Shown: positions 16,585-25,817 of the stretch, one piece after another
How positions within the stretch are numbered: the stretch's first letter is position 1
Layout of the letters: each line of letters opens with the position of its first letter
Source of the DNA: Rothia sp. ZJ932
GTDB lineage: Bacteria; Actinomycetota; Actinomycetes; Actinomycetales; Micrococcaceae
NCBI RefSeq assembly: GCF_016924835.1
Contig: NZ_CP070480.1
Coordinates: 2,170,001-2,234,000, forward strand
Length of the DNA stretch: 64,000 bases
Direction of reading: 5' to 3'
Notes under the pieces: generated by a model
Told to the model about the DNA's origin: nothing
The model's database searches: none
What the model saw: only the letters and a program-made list of their open reading frames with translations
Program-made: the position numbers and the translations under genes

Positions 16585-18129
16585 ATGGACGCTTTTCTAA
16601 GCGCTATTGAGCGGTTGAACTCTGTCACCGCTCCAGCTTCTGATGTCATTTTGGACATCAACAACTTCATTTGGGGCAAGGGCTTCTTCTTTATTCTGAC
16701 GGCCATTGCCCTCATCATTACTTTCTGGACGCGTGGCATCCAGTTCCGCGGTATCACCGAAATGTTCCGCACACTGAAAGACCCGGCAGGTACCGAGTAC
16801 GACGGCAAAAAGAGCATCTCAGCTTTCCGCGCGTTTACTGTTTCTGCGGCATCCCGTGTGGGTACCGGCAATATTGCCGGTGTTGCACTGGCGATCACTA
16901 TGGGTGGCCCCGGCGCTGTTTTCTGGATGTGGGTTATCGCGTCCATCGGCGCTGCGAGCGCTTTCGCTGAGTCCTTGCTGGGTCAGCTCTACAAGGAGCG
17001 CGGCAAGGATTCCTACATTGGTGGCCCCGCTTACTACATGAAGCGTGGTCTGAAGGCTAAGTGGCTGGGCTTCATCTTTGTTGCTTTCATCGTGGTCACC
17101 TATGCGTTTGTTTTTGTTGCTGTGCAGACCAACTCAATTGTTGATGCTGTATCAACCTCTTTTGCCATTGACGTGACCGGCACTAACAATATGGGCTTCC
17201 GTATCATGATTGGTCTGGTCATTATGGCTGTTTCAGCTGCGATTATCTTCGGTGGCATCCGCGCGATTTCATCTGTTACTGAGATCCTCGTGCCAGTGAT
17301 GGCTGTTCTTTACGTTGGCTTGGGCGTTCTGGTTATTGCACTGAACCTGGGTGAGATCCCCGGTATTCTCGCCATGATTTTTGAGGGTGCCTTTGGTCTG
17401 CGTGAGTTCGGTGTGGGCGGTCTGATGGGTGCGCTGGTCATTGGTATGCGCCGCGGTCTGTTGTCGAATGAGGCTGGTATGGGTACTGCGCCTAACGCTG
17501 GTGCTACCGCTGTGGTTTCGCACCCCGCCAAGCAGGGTTTTGTTCAGGCATTAGGTGTTTACTTTGATACCTTGCTGATCTGCTCCATCACCGCTTTCAT
17601 TGTTCTGCTTTCAAACCCCTCTTACGGTGAGGACGTTCAGGGTGCTGCTCTGACTCAGACCGCTTTGGCGGGCGAACTGGGCAACTGGGCAATTCACTTC
17701 TTGTCAGTAGCAATTACCCTCTTCGCTTTTTCATCGATTATCGGTAACTACTACTATGGCGAGTCGAACATCCGCTTCGTCACCGAGAACAAGGGCCCGA
17801 TGGCTGTCTTCCGCATCATCGTTCTGCTCTTCGTCTTCTTCGGCGCTATTGCGTCACTGGATCTGCTGTGGAACACTGCTGACCTGCTGAACGCTGGTAT
17901 GGTCATCACCAACCTCGTTGCAGTTCTGATTCTGATGCCGCAGGTTTCAAAGGTTCTGAAGAACTACGAAGCTCAGCGTGCCGCCGGCAAAGAGCCGGTC
18001 TTCCACAAGAATGACCTGCCCGAAGCTGACCTGGCCGCTTGGGACGGCACTGACGAAATCGCGTCCGCCGAGTTCTGGGAGACCCGCGCGATGCCCGTGG
18101 TGAAGCTGAAGGAAGCCCGCCGCAAGTAA
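16585..18129 (+). CDS. Sodium:alanine (AGCS family) symporter
   Basis: A 514-residue AGCS-family carrier with about 11 membrane spans, which takes up alanine or glycine with sodium. Family features are GIQFRGITEMFRTLK, SAFRAFTVSAASRVGTGNIAGVALAI, GPGAVFWMWVIASIGAASAFAESLLGQLYK and GLLSNEAGMGTAPNAGATA. The ATG at 16585 has GGAG at 7 bases; an upstream in-frame start at 16564 has no ribosome site. Single-gene unit ending in a terminator. Confidence 0.93.
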   Translation: MDAFLSAIERLNSVTAPASDVILDINNFIWGKGFFFILTAIALIITFWTRGIQFRGITEMFRTLKDPAGTEYDGKKSISAFRAFTVSAASRVGTGNIAGVALAITMGGPGAVFWMWVIASIGAASAFAESLLGQLYKERGKDSYIGGPAYYMKRGLKAKWLGFIFVAFIVVTYAFVFVAVQTNSIVDAVSTSFAIDVTGTNNMGFRIMIGLVIMAVSAAIIFGGIRAISSVTEILVPVMAVLYVGLGVLVIALNLGEIPGILAMIFEGAFGLREFGVGGLMGALVIGMRRGLLSNEAGMGTAPNAGATAVVSHPAKQGFVQALGVYFDTLLICSITAFIVLLSNPSYGEDVQGAALTQTALAGELGNWAIHFLSVAITLFAFSSIIGNYYYGESNIRFVTENKGPMAVFRIIVLLFVFFGAIASLDLLWNTADLLNAGMVITNLVAVLILMPQVSKVLKNYEAQRAAGKEPVFHKNDLPEADLAAWDGTDEIASAEFWETRAMPVVKLKEARRK

Positions 18130-18155
18130 GGCTCGCCCTTACTCTCTAACTCCTA

Positions 18156-18210
18156 CAAAAGCGTCCTTCTCACGGAACTGGTTTACTGCGCTGTGAAAAG
18201 GACGCTTTTG
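18156..18210 (+). terminator. Terminator of the alanine symporter gene
   Basis: CAAAAGCGTCCTT (18156-18168) pairs with 18198-18210, extended by CAC/GTG pairs, with T-rich ends on both strands. Confidence 0.75.
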
Positions 18211-18421
18211 CGTACCCGAAGGTACTTCATACGGCGGGCGCGCATAAACATTCACCGGGGCGTTCTGCACATACTCCAGTGAATGCTTGAATCACTCTCA
18301 GCACAAGGACGCGCCGACCCGCCTCATGGGGTACTTGTAATCCACCTGCCGATGACCTCGGCGCGTTATCGTTGTTACTGGGACCACTCTGAGCGATAGT
18401 TTTGAAGATAGGAAAACCCTC

Positions 18422-20701
18422 GTGGCATCACGCTTTAAAAAGACGGCAACCGCTGCCGCCTCTACCCTGACCCTACTTGTTTTGCCTCTTGCTACCCCGG
18501 CGCATGCCGAGGGTACCAGTGAGTTGCAGATTCTGAACATTAACGACTTCCACGGTCGTATCAACAACAGTATTGGCATGGGTCTTGCTGCAACTGTTCA
18601 GCAGCAACGAGCCGAAAACCCCAACTCCCTGCTGCTCTCAGCGGGCGACAACGTAGGCGCGTCCCTCTTTGTATCAAGCATCAGCGATGACGAGGCAACC
18701 CTGGACTACCTCAACGCCCTGGGTTTGCAGGCATCAGCGGTAGGCAACCACGAGTTCGACCGCGGTTTGGCTGATTTGATTAACCGCATTGCCCCCAAAT
18801 CTAATTTTCCACAGCTGGGCGCAAACGTCGTTGATACTGTCACCAACAAACCTGCCCTTGACCCTTACGTCGTTCTGACCGCTCCCGATGGCACCAAGGT
18901 TGCGGTCATCGGCGCGGTAACTGTTGAGACCCCTCAGCTGACCGATCCCTCAGCGCTAGGCTCTGTACGTTTTGAGAACCCCGTGGACGCGGTGAACAAG
19001 TACGCAGCGCAACTCTCAGACGGTGATGAGGCAAACGGTGAAGCTGACATCGTAATCGCTGAATACCACGAGGGTGTAGACACCGCTAACCCTAATGCTG
19101 ATGCGATTGTGTCGCAGACCAGCGCCGATGTTGATGCGATTTTCACCGGTCATACCCACGCCGAGTACGTTCTTGAAGGCAAGATTCCCGGCAGTGCTAA
19201 GACCCGCCCTGTAGTGCAGACCGGCAACTACGGCGATAACCTGGGTAAGGTAGTGCTGACCCTCGATGAGAACAAGAACGTTATCAGCCACACCGCTGAA
19301 CTGGTGGGGCGTGCTAAGGCTCCCAGCGACGAAGTTGTAGCTGCTGACCCCGTGCTCACTCGCGTCCAAGAAATCCTGACGAAGGCTAATGACTACGCTA
19401 CCGAGGTGGGTCAGCGGAAACTTGCTACCCTCGAAGCTCCTATCACCACCGGTTGGGACGCCGGCAAGGCTGAGAACCGCGGTGGTTTTGACCAGCGTGA
19501 CCGCGAATCAACCATGGGTCACCTGATTGCAGATATGTACCTGTCAGCGGCTAATTCCACCGGTCGCACCCCCGCCGATATTGGCATCGTAAACCCCGGC
19601 GGTCTGCGCGATGAGTTCCCCGGCGGTCTGCGCTCCTCCCTGGAGACTCCGCTGACCGACATCACCTTGGCTCAGGCTGTAGGCGTGACCCCGTTTGCGA
19701 ATAACCTGTGGACCACCGAACTCACCGGCGCCCAGCTTAAGCAGGTGCTTGAAGAGCAGTGGCAGACCACCGACGCCGAGCGAACCAGCCCCGCATCACG
19801 CAGCTACCTGCAGCTGGGTTTCTCCAACAATCTGACCTACACTTTCACCGGCGAGCGCGGTGAGGCTGGCTTAGCAACCGCTGACCGGAATATCGCTGAA
19901 ATTTTCGTCAACGGTAAGAAGGTCGCTGATGATCAGAAGATTACCGTTGCTATCCCCTCCTTCTTGTTGGGCGGTGGCGATAACTTCCGTACCCTGGCGC
20001 AGGGCACTAACTCTCGTGATACCGCGCTAGTTGATTCTGATGCTTTCCAGACCTACTTGAGCGAGCAGAAAAATGTTGCTCCGCGCTTCAACAAGCAGGC
20101 TGTTAAGGTTTCAGGTGTTGCTGAGTCTTACGACGTGGCGGGTAACCTGACCTTTACCGCCTCTGAGTTGAATGTTGCTTCTTTCGGTGCTCCCACTGTT
20201 GAGAACCTCATGGTTTCGGTCGATGGTGTTGAGCTGGGCGCTGTTGCTGTCACCGACGGTGCAGCAGCTATCAACCTGCCCCTGGCGGGTAAGGTTACTG
20301 CCGGTGAGCGCCTTGTCACCCTCAAAGACGCGGCAACCGGCACGACCGCCAACATCAGCGTTCTATTCACTGGCGAGGTCGCACCTCAGCCCAGCGATGA
20401 CGAATCAAAGAAGCCTGCTGTTCCCGCACCGGTTGATAGCCCTGAGGTAACCAAGCCGGCAGATGAAGCCAAGTCAGATGATAAGAAGTCAGACGAGGCG
20501 AAGACTGATGCTTCACCGAGCCCCTCTACAGCTGCTGTGAACACCTCGCAGAACTCAGGTTCGCAGGGTTCAACCGCACAGACCCAGCAGACTCAAAAGC
20601 CCCTAGCGAACACTGGTTTCGGTGCTCTGCCGCTAGCAATGGCGGGTGTAGCCCTGGTGGTTGTAGGTGGTGTGCTGATGGCACGTCGTAAGACGCTGTA
20701 A
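18422..20701 (+). CDS. Cell-wall-anchored 5'-nucleotidase/metallophosphoesterase (UshA-like)
   Basis: A 759-residue secreted enzyme. A signal peptide ends at PAHA; the metallophosphatase domain has NINDFHGR (about 40-47), SAGDNVGAS, VGNHEFDRG (about 109) and GHTHAEY (about 242); the 5'-nucleotidase C-terminal domain follows (GIVNPGGLRDEF...AQAVGVTPFANNL). A Pro/Lys/Asp-rich stretch leads to the sorting signal LANTG, a hydrophobic span and RRK tail. LAxTG is the motif preferred by class E sortases, and one is encoded at 35193-36035. It likely releases nucleosides and phosphate at the surface. GTG start with AGGAAAA upstream. Confidence 0.93.
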   Translation: MASRFKKTATAAASTLTLLVLPLATPAHAEGTSELQILNINDFHGRINNSIGMGLAATVQQQRAENPNSLLLSAGDNVGASLFVSSISDDEATLDYLNALGLQASAVGNHEFDRGLADLINRIAPKSNFPQLGANVVDTVTNKPALDPYVVLTAPDGTKVAVIGAVTVETPQLTDPSALGSVRFENPVDAVNKYAAQLSDGDEANGEADIVIAEYHEGVDTANPNADAIVSQTSADVDAIFTGHTHAEYVLEGKIPGSAKTRPVVQTGNYGDNLGKVVLTLDENKNVISHTAELVGRAKAPSDEVVAADPVLTRVQEILTKANDYATEVGQRKLATLEAPITTGWDAGKAENRGGFDQRDRESTMGHLIADMYLSAANSTGRTPADIGIVNPGGLRDEFPGGLRSSLETPLTDITLAQAVGVTPFANNLWTTELTGAQLKQVLEEQWQTTDAERTSPASRSYLQLGFSNNLTYTFTGERGEAGLATADRNIAEIFVNGKKVADDQKITVAIPSFLLGGGDNFRTLAQGTNSRDTALVDSDAFQTYLSEQKNVAPRFNKQAVKVSGVAESYDVAGNLTFTASELNVASFGAPTVENLMVSVDGVELGAVAVTDGAAAINLPLAGKVTAGERLVTLKDAATGTTANISVLFTGEVAPQPSDDESKKPAVPAPVDSPEVTKPADEAKSDDKKSDEAKTDASPSPSTAAVNTSQNSGSQGSTAQTQQTQKPLANTGFGALPLAMAGVALVVVGGVLMARRKTL

Positions 20702-20881
20702 CCCTCAGGTGAAATGACAGTGACAGGGCGCACGCGCGTCCTGCCATTTTGCACCCTACACCTATGCCTTATGCCACTCTCAGTAGGCTTACTGCTAGGT
20801 TAGAAACTAAGTAATGGGGCGGTTGCCCGCCCCACCTGCGCCGGTAGAAGGCGCTAGGTTTTAGAGCAAGGAGCTTTTCTC

Positions 20882-22327
20882 GTGGGATCATTCAAACACA
20901 CCACTGTTATTGCCAGACCGGTGCAGGAGGTCATCGACTGGCACCTGCGACCCGGTGCGCTAACGCGCGCCACCCCTCACTGGGCAGGTTCTGTTGAGCT
21001 TGATAAGGGCGTCGAAAAGGGTATGCAGGCACGGTTGAAGGTGGCAGTACCCGCCACTAAGGGTCTGATGACCCGCAATTGGACGGCGCTCATCATCGAG
21101 GTCACTGACCGTTCCTTTACCGACACCGCACTCGAAGCACCCGTCGCGCAATGGCAGCACACGCACGACTTCTTAGAAACCGCTAACCAGACGGTGGTGC
21201 GCGATAGCATCGAGTTCACGCTGACACCGAAGGACGCGGTGAAAGAACGCGCCGTAGCTAAGAACTCCGGTGCTTTGGAGTTTGCGGGCAACGCACTCAC
21301 CGGCATTGAGGCTATCTCAGATAAGGTAGCCGAGCGTTTCTTTGAGAAGGTTTTTCAGGCTCGTGGTGCGCGCATTGAAGCTGATCTAGAGTTTCAGGAA
21401 CGCTACGCCGATGTAGCCCCACAAACCATTGTGATTGCGGGAGTCTCAGGCATGGTCGGGCGTCAGGTTTCGGCACTGTTGACCACCGGCGGTCACACGG
21501 TACGCACCCTGGTGCGTCGCGCCCCTCAAGCTGAGGGTGAGTACCGCTGGGATCCGGACGCTGGTGAAATCGATGAAAGCGTTTTTGAGGGTGCGGACGC
21601 GGTAATTCACCTGGGCGGTGCCTCTATTAATACGCGTTTCACTGAGAAGAACAAGAAGAAAATCCTCGAATCCCGGGTGAAATCCACCGCTTTACTGGCG
21701 CGCACCCTGGCGCGTTTGGCGGGCGAGAATAAGGGCCCAGCAACCCTGGTGGTTGCTTCAGCAATCGGTATTTACGGTGCCGACAGGGCAGGTGAGATTC
21801 TGAGTGAAGATTCTACTGCCGGTCGAGATTTCTTAGCTGAGGTATGCGCCCGCTGGGAGCAAGCAGCTGACCCGGCACGCGAGGCAGGTCTGCGCGTCGT
21901 CCACGTTCGTACCGGCATTGTACTCACCCCCTTAGGCGGTGCCCTACGCCTGCAACTGCCCCTGTTTTTGACCGGCACCGGCGGCACGGTAGGCAAGGGA
22001 GAAAACATCCAGTCGTGGATTTCCCTCGACGATATCGCCGGCATTTACGTACACTCTGTACTGCGTGAGAACGTTGAGGGCGCTATCAACGCGGTAGCGC
22101 CCGAACCCGTGGCTAATAAGAAGCTGGCGACAATCGTAGGTAAGGTGCTCAAGCGTCCTGCCGTGATGCGCGCACCGCGCCTAACCTCAGATGCACTGCT
22201 GGGCAAAGAAGGCACCGACCAGCTGGTACTTGCCGATCAGAATGTCTCCAATGACAAGCTCACTGGCACCGGTTACGTCTACTTTCACGACACCCTACGC
22301 CGGGCTCTTGAAAGCGAACTGGGCTAG
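20882..22327 (+). CDS. TIGR01777-family epimerase with N-terminal SRPBCC domain
   Basis: A 481-residue fusion. Residues 1-150 form a START/SRPBCC-like domain (HTTVIARPVQEVIDWHLRPGALTRATPHW); the rest is an atypical SDR of the TIGR01777 type (VIAGVSGMVGRQVSALLTTGGHTVRTLVRR near residue 183, YRWDPDAGEID, ADAVIHLGGASI, VVASAIGIYG, VHVRTGIVL). This two-domain arrangement is common in Actinobacteria; the substrate is not known. GTG start at 20882 with AAGGAG upstream. It ends at the terminator shared with the convergent photolyase gene. Confidence 0.9.
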   Translation: MGSFKHTTVIARPVQEVIDWHLRPGALTRATPHWAGSVELDKGVEKGMQARLKVAVPATKGLMTRNWTALIIEVTDRSFTDTALEAPVAQWQHTHDFLETANQTVVRDSIEFTLTPKDAVKERAVAKNSGALEFAGNALTGIEAISDKVAERFFEKVFQARGARIEADLEFQERYADVAPQTIVIAGVSGMVGRQVSALLTTGGHTVRTLVRRAPQAEGEYRWDPDAGEIDESVFEGADAVIHLGGASINTRFTEKNKKKILESRVKSTALLARTLARLAGENKGPATLVVASAIGIYGADRAGEILSEDSTAGRDFLAEVCARWEQAADPAREAGLRVVHVRTGIVLTPLGGALRLQLPLFLTGTGGTVGKGENIQSWISLDDIAGIYVHSVLRENVEGAINAVAPEPVANKKLATIVGKVLKRPAVMRAPRLTSDALLGKEGTDQLVLADQNVSNDKLTGTGYVYFHDTLRRALESELG

Positions 22328-22335
22328 CCCCACCC

Positions 22336-22396
22336 CCTCCCGCCGAGTTCCTGTTTTAAATCAGGATTTCGACAACACATCTCGGCGGGAGGTTTT
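22336..22396. terminator. Bidirectional terminator between epimerase and photolyase genes
   Basis: CCTCCCGCCGAG (22336-22347) pairs exactly with 22381-22392, then TTTT. The right arm overlaps the intergenic side and the loop holds the photolyase stop codon at 22361. Confidence 0.85.
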
Positions 22397-23836
22397 GTAT
22401 ATATCTAGCGCTTCTTGACGTGATGCTTTGAGATCCACCAGCGGTACTGGGTAGTCAGGGGCAGAAAATCCGAAGCCCTCGGGGTGTTCGGTGTGCAGCG
22501 TCCGCGCGTCAGCACCCACCAGTTCAGGTACCCATCGCTTGATATAAAGGGCGGACGCGTCAAACTTTTTGCCCTGTAAGAGCGGGTTGAAAATGCGGAA
22601 GTAGGGGGCGGCGTCCGCACCGCACCCGGCAACCCACTGCCAGTTGCAAGGGTTAGAGGCGGTATCGGCATCGACCAAGGTATCCCAGAACCAGCGTTCG
22701 CCCTCGCGCCAGTTAATGAGCAGGTTCTTAGTGAGATATGAGGCGACGACCATGCGCACGCGGTTGTGCATGTGCCCGGTTTCCCAGAGCTCGCGCATGC
22801 CTGCATCAACGAGAGGGACGCCGGTGAGCCCTTTCTGCCAGGCGGTGAGTTCTTGCGGCGCTTGGTTACCGGTGAGCCAAGGGAAGCTCTGCCATTCGCT
22901 GCGGAACTCGGTGTTGTGCAGGTTGGGATTGTGAAAGGTGAGGTGCCAGCAGAATTCCCGCCAACCGATCTCGCTAGCAAAACTGGCGGTGTTTGCCGTA
23001 GGTTCTTGGGCGGTGTGCAGGGCGTGCAGTACGTAGCGGGGGCTGATTTCGCCAAAGCGCAGGTGGGGCGAGAGGTTGCTGGTGGCTTTCTGACTGGGGC
23101 GGTCGCGACCTTCATCGTATCTATGCACGGTGGATTCAACGAAGGTGCGGCAAGTCTTGAGGGCGCTGGTTTCGCCGGGTGTCCAGCGTTCTTTCAGCCT
23201 GACAGCCCAGTCGGGGCGGGTGGGTAGCAGTGTCAGACCATCGATGGTGGTAAGCCCCGGTAGGTTCGAGGCTACGCTTTCAGGCAGGACGCTTGCCGCG
23301 AGATGTTCTTCACCCAGTGACTGCGGTGCCGGTAGCGGCGCGGGGAAGTCTTGCGCTGAAAGCGCCTTCCAGAAGGGCGTAAAGACTTTGTAGAAATCGC
23401 CGGATGCCGGTTTCACAACCCAGGGTTCGTGCAGTAAGAACCCGGTGTAGCTGTGCGCTTCGATGGTGTGGGCGTGTGCCCAGTCTTTGAGGGCGGTATC
23501 GACGGTGCGCTCGGGCAGGGCGTAGCGGCGGCTGTAGTGCAGGTGGGTTGCCCCGATATGGCTTGCGAGGGCGGGCACAGTGTCTAAAGTTTTCCCGCGC
23601 AGGATCACCAGGTTGATGCCCAGTTCTTTGAGCGCCTGTGAGTGACTGGTTAGGGAGTGGTGCAGCCACCATTTTACGGCACGGCCCAGGGGTCTTACTT
23701 CCTCGGATTCTTCATCGAGCACGTAGGCAGCGTACACGCGTCCGCCTGTTTGACGTGCCGCAGCCACCGCGGCGTGCAGGGCTTCGTGGTCATACACGCG
23801 CAGGTCATCTCTGAAAAGAACAAGGTGGGTAGTCAT
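22361..23836 (-). CDS. phrB: Deoxyribodipyrimidine photolyase
   Basis: A 491-residue class I photolyase, which repairs UV-made cyclobutane pyrimidine dimers with blue light. The N-terminal antenna domain starts HLVLFRDDLRVYDHEAL; the FAD-binding region shows SPHLRFGEISPRYV, EIGWREFCWHL, MRELWETGHMHNRVRMVVASYLTKNLLINWREGERWF and the end motif WQWVAGCGADAAPYFRIFNP. Trp residues needed for electron transfer are kept. The ATG at 23836 lacks a good ribosome site and has a TACACT -10-like hexamer 9 bases upstream, so it may be leaderless. Its last codons lie within the shared terminator. Confidence 0.94.
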   Translation of the reverse strand: MTTHLVLFRDDLRVYDHEALHAAVAAARQTGGRVYAAYVLDEESEEVRPLGRAVKWWLHHSLTSHSQALKELGINLVILRGKTLDTVPALASHIGATHLHYSRRYALPERTVDTALKDWAHAHTIEAHSYTGFLLHEPWVVKPASGDFYKVFTPFWKALSAQDFPAPLPAPQSLGEEHLAASVLPESVASNLPGLTTIDGLTLLPTRPDWAVRLKERWTPGETSALKTCRTFVESTVHRYDEGRDRPSQKATSNLSPHLRFGEISPRYVLHALHTAQEPTANTASFASEIGWREFCWHLTFHNPNLHNTEFRSEWQSFPWLTGNQAPQELTAWQKGLTGVPLVDAGMRELWETGHMHNRVRMVVASYLTKNLLINWREGERWFWDTLVDADTASNPCNWQWVAGCGADAAPYFRIFNPLLQGKKFDASALYIKRWVPELVGADARTLHTEHPEGFGFSAPDYPVPLVDLKASRQEALDIYKTSRRDVLSKS

Positions 23837-24007
23837 GGTTCAAGTGTAGTAGGCGGCTCGGGCGGCGGATGTGAAACGCTTGCGGATTGAAATGCATCAT
23901 TATGACGGACGTGCATTCGCACCTTTAACACAACGGATGACTGCACCATCTGGGCGAATGAGTACACGATTTAGTGCATATGCTGCAAAAAGTGTTGCAA
24001 GAGCACG

Positions 24008-24056
24008 AAAAAACCGCTCTGCCTAGAATGTTTATCCTAGTCAGAGCGGGTTTTTA
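24008..24056 (-). terminator. Terminator of the tRNA-Leu gene
   Basis: AAAAAACCGCTCTG...CAGAGCGGGTTTTT with a CTAG/CTAG inner pair; on the minus strand it directly follows the tRNA and ends in T residues. Confidence 0.85.
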
Positions 24057-24061
24057 CTCGG

Positions 24062-24145
24062 TGCGCAAGGGGGGACTTGAACCCCCACGATCTTGCGATC
24101 ACTGGCACCTGAAGCCAGCGCGTCTGCCAATTCCGCCACTTGCGC
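24062..24145 (-). tRNA. tRNA-Leu (CAG anticodon)
   Basis: Read on the minus strand: acceptor stem GCGCAAG pairs with CTTGCGC, D-arm AATTGGCAGACGC, anticodon stem CTGGC/GCCAG enclosing TTCAGGT (anticodon CAG), a long variable arm (GATCGCAAGATC) as in class II tRNAs, and GGGGTTCAAGTCCCC as T-arm. Discriminator A; the CCA end is not encoded. A tRNA-Leu next to fhaA is the arrangement seen in Mycobacterium and relatives. Confidence 0.95.
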
Positions 24146-24448
24146 AAGTGGCTGAGTGTTGATTTCTCAACAAGCAACGAAGACTACTATACACATTTTC
24201 GTACCAACCCCACAAATTAAACTTTATGGAATGCACCACAGAAACCGGTTCGATGGGGACAATTTGGCTATATCACCTAAAATAGAAGTACACGCAGTGT
24301 GAGCGTAGCACCACTGTCGGCTTTCATGTGAGCCTTTTTAACCTGGTTTATAGAGGAACAACTCAGGTTTTCCTCATCTTGGGTTCATGTAAAGCCGGTA
24401 GTCTGGTTCACTCGCGCAAAAGATGTGCCGGTCAGCGAAGGAGGCGTC

Positions 24449-25315
24449 ATGGGTTTCATCAATAAAATCGAACAGGGTTTAGAGAAAGCTGTGCGCTCCA
24501 CTTTCAGCAAAGGCGGTCAGTTTGAGCCTGTAGATATCGCCAACCGCGTCCGCACAGAGATGGATAACCGCGCTTACGCTATTCCCTCAGGACGCACGAT
24601 TGCACCCAATGTTTTTACCATTGAGTTCGCTGCCGACGATTTTCACCGTGTGCAGGATTGGGGTGCTCCACTTGCTGAAGAGCTGTGCGATGTAGCAATC
24701 CGCCATGCGCGTGCCCAAGCGTATTCTTTGCGTGGCTCAGTGCGCGTGACCTTCGTTGTCGGTGATGATTTAGAGCCTGGCGACTTTGTAGTGAACTCAT
24801 CGCAAGAGAAAATCGCTGCCCCCCATCAAGAAACGAGTGCAGCTGCCACCGGCGCCTTTCACCGGCAGGCACGCACACCGAGCGCACCTTCGCAGAATGC
24901 TCGCGGTGAAGCTTCGTTGCCTAGCCGCATTATCAAGCCAGCGGCACCCCATACGTCGCCAGCATACGGCGGACGCTCTGAACCCCACCGCGCAGACCCT
25001 AGTTTCACTCCGCCCAAGCCAGCTGTTCAGGTAGTTCTTGATATCAACGGCGAGCTGTACTCCATTAATTCTTTCCCCGTTGTTTTGGGTCGCGGACGCA
25101 CCGCTGATATCACCGTTGAAGATGCCGGTGTTTCGCGTCGCCACCTAGAAATTGATGAGCGCGACGGCACCTATATTGCCAGCGACTTAGGGTCTACCAA
25201 CGGTAGCCAGCTTGACGGTGCGCCACTTATAGGTCGCCGCGAGATCAGCAACGGCTCTGTCATTTCGATGGGGCGTGCCCGCATTATTTTTCGTCTGATG
25301 GTTCCGAGGAGCTAA
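24449..25315 (+). CDS. fhaA: FhaA: DUF3662 and FHA domain protein
   Basis: A 288-residue FhaA. The N-terminal DUF3662 domain (MGFINKIEQGLEKAVRSTFSKGGQFEPVDIANRVRTEMD) is followed by a low-complexity linker and a C-terminal FHA domain (about 200-288) with phosphothreonine-binding GRGR...SRRHLEI and SDLGSTNGSQLDG. In Mycobacterium FhaA binds phosphorylated MviN and acts with PknB in wall synthesis. GAAGGAGG at 24437 fixes the ATG at 24449. It opens a seven-gene operon with only 4 bases before fhaB. Confidence 0.96.
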   Translation: MGFINKIEQGLEKAVRSTFSKGGQFEPVDIANRVRTEMDNRAYAIPSGRTIAPNVFTIEFAADDFHRVQDWGAPLAEELCDVAIRHARAQAYSLRGSVRVTFVVGDDLEPGDFVVNSSQEKIAAPHQETSAAATGAFHRQARTPSAPSQNARGEASLPSRIIKPAAPHTSPAYGGRSEPHRADPSFTPPKPAVQVVLDINGELYSINSFPVVLGRGRTADITVEDAGVSRRHLEIDERDGTYIASDLGSTNGSQLDGAPLIGRREISNGSVISMGRARIIFRLMVPRS

Positions 25316-25319
25316 CACT

Positions 25320-25811
25320 ATGGCATCTGAAATTACCGTCACTTTGTTGCGCTTCGCATTTTTAGCTTTGCTGTGGCTTTTTGTCTTTATGGTGCTCGCG
25401 GCTGCCCGCCGCGATCTCGGTATTGGTCGCAACTTGCGTGCCGCACGGACGCCCGAGGTAGCTCCCAGCGCCAGCGTAGCACCTGCGTCCGACCCTACGC
25501 CGGTTGCACCGCCACCTGCCCGCGCTACCCAGCTCACTATCATTGATGGTGCCCAGGCTGGCGCCGTGATGCGATTGGGGGACTCACCCATTACTATTGG
25601 TCGCGCCGACGATATTGAAGTGGCACTGCAAGATGATTACGCGTCGGGTCATCACGCGCGTCTTTTCCCGCAGGGTTCGCGCTGGTTCCTTGAAGATTTG
25701 GGGTCAACCAATGGCACTTTTGTGGGCGACACCCGCCTGACGCGAGCAACCGCCATTGATATTGGCACCGACTTCCGCGTTGGTCACACGACGATGCGGT
25801 TGAAGGCATAA
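25320..25811 (+). CDS. fhaB: FhaB (FipA): membrane-anchored FHA domain protein
   Basis: A 163-residue protein with one N-terminal membrane span (LLRFAFLALLWLFVFMVLAAARR), an Ala/Pro-rich linker and an FHA domain (about 70-160) containing TIGRADD, SGHHARLF and EDLGSTNGTFVGD. FipA/FhaB reads threonine phosphorylation made by PknA/PknB and links it to septum and wall growth under stress. Second gene of the operon; 6 bases separate it from pstP. Confidence 0.95.
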   Translation: MASEITVTLLRFAFLALLWLFVFMVLAAARRDLGIGRNLRAARTPEVAPSASVAPASDPTPVAPPPARATQLTIIDGAQAGAVMRLGDSPITIGRADDIEVALQDDYASGHHARLFPQGSRWFLEDLGSTNGTFVGDTRLTRATAIDIGTDFRVGHTTMRLKA

Positions 25812-25817
25812 GACTCT

